Origin: Myxococcales bacterium
GTDB taxonomy: Bacteria; Myxococcota_A; Polyangia; Palsa-1104
DNA length: 23,446 nucleotides
NCBI GenBank assembly: GCA_023248835.1
Contig: JAHFDU010000011.1
Span: 1-23,446, forward strand
Reading direction: 5' to 3'
Below are positions 21,434 through 23,446 of this stretch, piece by piece. The notes beneath the pieces were generated by a model. The model made no database searches and had not been told where the DNA came from. It saw nothing but the letters and a program-made list of their open reading frames with translations. The first letter of the stretch is position 1, and each line of letters begins with the position of its first letter. The translations under genes were made by a program, and so were the position numbers.

Positions 21434-23059
21434 ATGACTCTCTTGCGGCAGCAGGCGCTTTTACGACTCGCTAGTGAGACGTTTGATCTGCTCGTTCTCG
21501 GCGGCGGCATCACCGGCTGCGCGATCGCGCGCGACGCCGCACTTCGCGGTCTCAGCGTCGCGCTTGTCGACAAAGGCGATTTTGCCTCTGGCACTTCGTC
21601 CAAATCCTCGAAGCTGGTGCACGGCGGCTTGCGCTACCTCGAGCAGCGACAACTGCGACTGGTGTTTGAGGGCACCAATGAACGCGCGCTGCTGATGCGA
21701 GTGGCACCGCATCTGGTGCGACCGCTCGAATTTCTGGTTCCCTCGTATGAGGGCGATCGTCACGGTCTGATGGTGCTCGACGCCGGTCTGTGGATTTACG
21801 ACGCGCTGTCGAAATTCTCCTCGCCCCGTCGTCATCGTACCCACCGCGCGCCGCGCATTCATGCCCTCGAGCCCGCGCTAAACACCCACGGCCTCAAGGG
21901 CGGAATCCTCTACTACGATTGCATCACCGACGACGCCCGTCTGACCTTAGAAAACTTGCTCGACGCGATTTCGCTCGGCGCCGTCGCTGCCAATCATCTG
22001 CGCGCGACCAAGCTTGAGCGCGACACCGGCAAATTCGCCGGCGCTGAAGTGCACGACGAAATCGACGGCGACAAATTTTCGGTCCGCGCCAAAGTCGTCG
22101 TCAACGCCACCGGTCCGTGGTGCGATGAAATTCGCCAACTCACCGGCGAGCAGCCGATTTTGCATACCAGCAAAGGCGTGCACGTGGTGGTCGACGCCGC
22201 GCGACTGCCGGTGAGTCACGCAGTGGTGATGAACGAGAATCGCCGAGTGGTTTTTTGCATTCCCTGGCCCGGCCGCACCGTGATTGGCACCACCGACACT
22301 TTCTACGAAGGCCCTCTTGACGGAGTGTTCGCCGATTCAAGCGACGTCGAGTATTTGCTCCGCATCACCAATCGCTATTTTCCCGAGGCTCGGCTGCAAC
22401 CTGCCGACGTACTCGCCACCTGGGCCGGCCTGCGACCACTGATTCGCCCCGACGGTGCGGTCGGTTCGGCCTCTGACGTGTCGCGCGAACATCACGTCTT
22501 GTCGCAGCCGGGCCTCATCACCATCGCCGGCGGAAAACTAACCACCCATCGCCGCATGGCGATCGAAGTGGTCGACGAAGCAGGCAAACAGCTTGGCAAG
22601 ATCGCGGACAGTGCGACAGAAGATCGCCCACTCCCCGGCGCACAGGGCCCCATCGACGAAAAGGCGGCAGGCGAATGGGCGCTTTTGTATGGCACGCGCG
22701 CCGCCTCGATTGCAGAGCGCATCAGCCAGAACGCGGCGCTAGGGGTTCGACTCGACGCGGAATTGCCGTTTGTTTTGGCGCAGGTTGATGTCGCGGTCGA
22801 AGAGGAGCTCGCCGTCACCCTCGACGATGTCTTAAGCCGCCGCCTGTGTTTGCTGCTGCGCGGTCGCGACCAAGGACTCTCGGCTATTCCACTCGTCGCT
22901 GCGCGCATGGCCGAAAAACTCGGCTGGTCGGAAACGCGCACAAGCGCAGAAATCGATCGCTATCGCCGCACCGTGGATCTGTCGCGCCGGTTTCGCGCCG
23001 GCCAAATGGCCGCAACCAAGTCGTCTTGCCCGCGCTCAGTACTGCACTACAGAAACTGA
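21434..23059 (+). CDS. glpD: Aerobic glycerol-3-phosphate dehydrogenase (FAD)
   Basis: 541 residues. Oxidises sn-glycerol-3-phosphate to dihydroxyacetone phosphate and passes electrons to the quinone pool at the membrane. The FAD dinucleotide fold 'LLVLGGGITGCAIARDAALRG' starts near residue 19. The family signature 'SSKSSKLVHGGLRYLE' is at 55-70. The C-terminal helical cap (DAO_C-like) spans about 385-510. The last ~15 residues do not resemble the family and may be a local extension. No ribosome site precedes the ATG; the leader is the heptamer inverted repeat. glpK and glpF are not in the window. Confidence 0.95.
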   Translation: MTLLRQQALLRLASETFDLLVLGGGITGCAIARDAALRGLSVALVDKGDFASGTSSKSSKLVHGGLRYLEQRQLRLVFEGTNERALLMRVAPHLVRPLEFLVPSYEGDRHGLMVLDAGLWIYDALSKFSSPRRHRTHRAPRIHALEPALNTHGLKGGILYYDCITDDARLTLENLLDAISLGAVAANHLRATKLERDTGKFAGAEVHDEIDGDKFSVRAKVVVNATGPWCDEIRQLTGEQPILHTSKGVHVVVDAARLPVSHAVVMNENRRVVFCIPWPGRTVIGTTDTFYEGPLDGVFADSSDVEYLLRITNRYFPEARLQPADVLATWAGLRPLIRPDGAVGSASDVSREHHVLSQPGLITIAGGKLTTHRRMAIEVVDEAGKQLGKIADSATEDRPLPGAQGPIDEKAAGEWALLYGTRAASIAERISQNAALGVRLDAELPFVLAQVDVAVEEELAVTLDDVLSRRLCLLLRGRDQGLSAIPLVAARMAEKLGWSETRTSAEIDRYRRTVDLSRRFRAGQMAATKSSCPRSVLHYRN

Positions 23060-23141
23060 TTCGCGAACTGCCCAACTGCGAAGTTGTCGTCGATGGACGC
23101 ATCGTTTCCCCATCGGAGGAGTGAGACAGAAAAAGAGACCA

Positions 23142-23324
23142 TCAACGCTTGATGGCCTGGCCAAGTTGCCGATAGACCTCATTAGCTGGAACGCCTTCAC
23201 CTCGATCGAGTTGCGCCAGCCCGTCAATAAGGGCGTCCTCGTCTTCCGGGTTCAAGGCCGGAGCAACGTCGGCCGACTGGACGACATAGCGCCCGGGGGG
23301 AAGGTTTTTCAATTCCCTTGGCAA
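23142..23324 (-). CDS. Antitoxin-like small protein
   Basis: 60 residues as counted from a TTG at 23324. The frame continues upstream, and 'LLEWNGKDLPRELKNLPPGR' crosses the TTG without a break, so the true start is probably further out. The layout is 'EWNGKDLP', then 'LPPGRYVVQ', then 'LNPEDEDALIDGLAQLDRGEG' and 'ANEVYRQLG'. It resembles small type II antitoxins of proteobacteria that precede a RelE/ParE-type toxin. No toxin follows: the glpD gene ends 82 bases beyond on the other strand. It may be an orphan or a degraded pair. Confidence 0.55.
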   Translation of the reverse strand: MPRELKNLPPGRYVVQSADVAPALNPEDEDALIDGLAQLDRGEGVPANEVYRQLGQAIKR

Positions 23325-23397
23325 ATCCTTGCCGTTCCATTCAAGTAACCGAACCAGGCAAGAATAATAGCTGTGGCAACGTGGAAACGCCAGTTGA

Positions 23398-23446
23398 TCA
23401 CTTGATCTGCTTTTGCAGCTCAGCGTCCGCGGTCTTTGACGTCCGT
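23398..23446 (-). CDS. Partial C terminus of a gene running in from the window edge
   Basis: Sixteen codons ending 'DAELQKQIK' then TGA. The stop overlaps a GTG (GTGA), so another short frame starts there. Too short to identify; it may belong to the same transcript as the antitoxin-like gene. Confidence 0.3.
   Translation of the reverse strand, partial: RTSKTADAELQKQIK

Noticed and set aside
23020..23124. A tail reading 'LQKLIRELPNCEVVVDGR' in another frame at the end of glpD
   Set aside because: It looks protein-like for about 30 codons but has no start or ribosome site and overlaps the glpD end. It could be the remnant of a glpD frameshift, which cannot be decided here.

Overview
The window looks like chromosomal DNA of a Myxococcota (deltaproteobacterial-type) organism. 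It is moderately GC-rich and carries a Hanks-type Ser/Thr kinase with an N-terminal zinc ribbon and a C-terminal PEGA-like tail. It also carries an RCC1-repeat lipoprotein and several Cys-rich secreted proteins, one with the 'CxDDDxDGxxDxxDPxC' type motif common in that phylum. No rRNA, tRNA, CRISPR array or intact insertion sequence was recognised. Family assignments are from motifs read by eye; no database search was possible.

Layout. 109-2397 (+): an ISC-type [2Fe-2S] ferredoxin followed by a GT41-like (SPINDLY/HMW1C-like) glycosyltransferase. 2624-4087 (+): a secreted protein with coiled-coil ends. 4128-6219 (-): coaBC and a family-4 uracil-DNA glycosylase, separated by a 202-bp insert bounded by ATGA overlaps. 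6274-6499: first copy of a structured repeat, followed by an outer-membrane-like protein at 6542-7450 (+). 7447-9701 (-): a lipoprotein and aroA, overlapping by ATGA. 9864-12841 (+): a large toxin-like gene broken by a frameshift and an in-frame stop, then an intact 197-residue partner gene. 12883-13101: second copy of the structured repeat. 13102-16335 (-): the RCC1-repeat lipoprotein and the Ser/Thr kinase. 16400-18122 (+): a small protein of a kind I associate with Myxococcota, and a Cys-rich lipoprotein. 18221-19420 (-): a metallophosphoesterase and a small Cys-rich secreted protein. 19479-23059 (+): aspS and glpD, with a heptamer inverted repeat between them. 23142-23446 (-): an antitoxin-like ORF and the window edge.

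The housekeeping genes (fdx, coaBC, udg, aroA, aspS, glpD) are unrelated to one another. The accessory content is mostly cell-envelope, signalling and toxin-like genes. The most interesting signals are non-coding. The two ~220-bp repeats have terminal inverted repeats, and a 5' hairpin whose base change is matched in its partner arm and in the far terminus. Arms built from heptamer units (TGTCRGC / NNTCAGC) occur at three loci. The insert in the coaBC-udg junction keeps ATGA at both ends. Several genes that begin transcription units have a -10-like hexamer placed so that the ATG is at or within 2 nt of the predicted +1, which suggests leaderless mRNAs.
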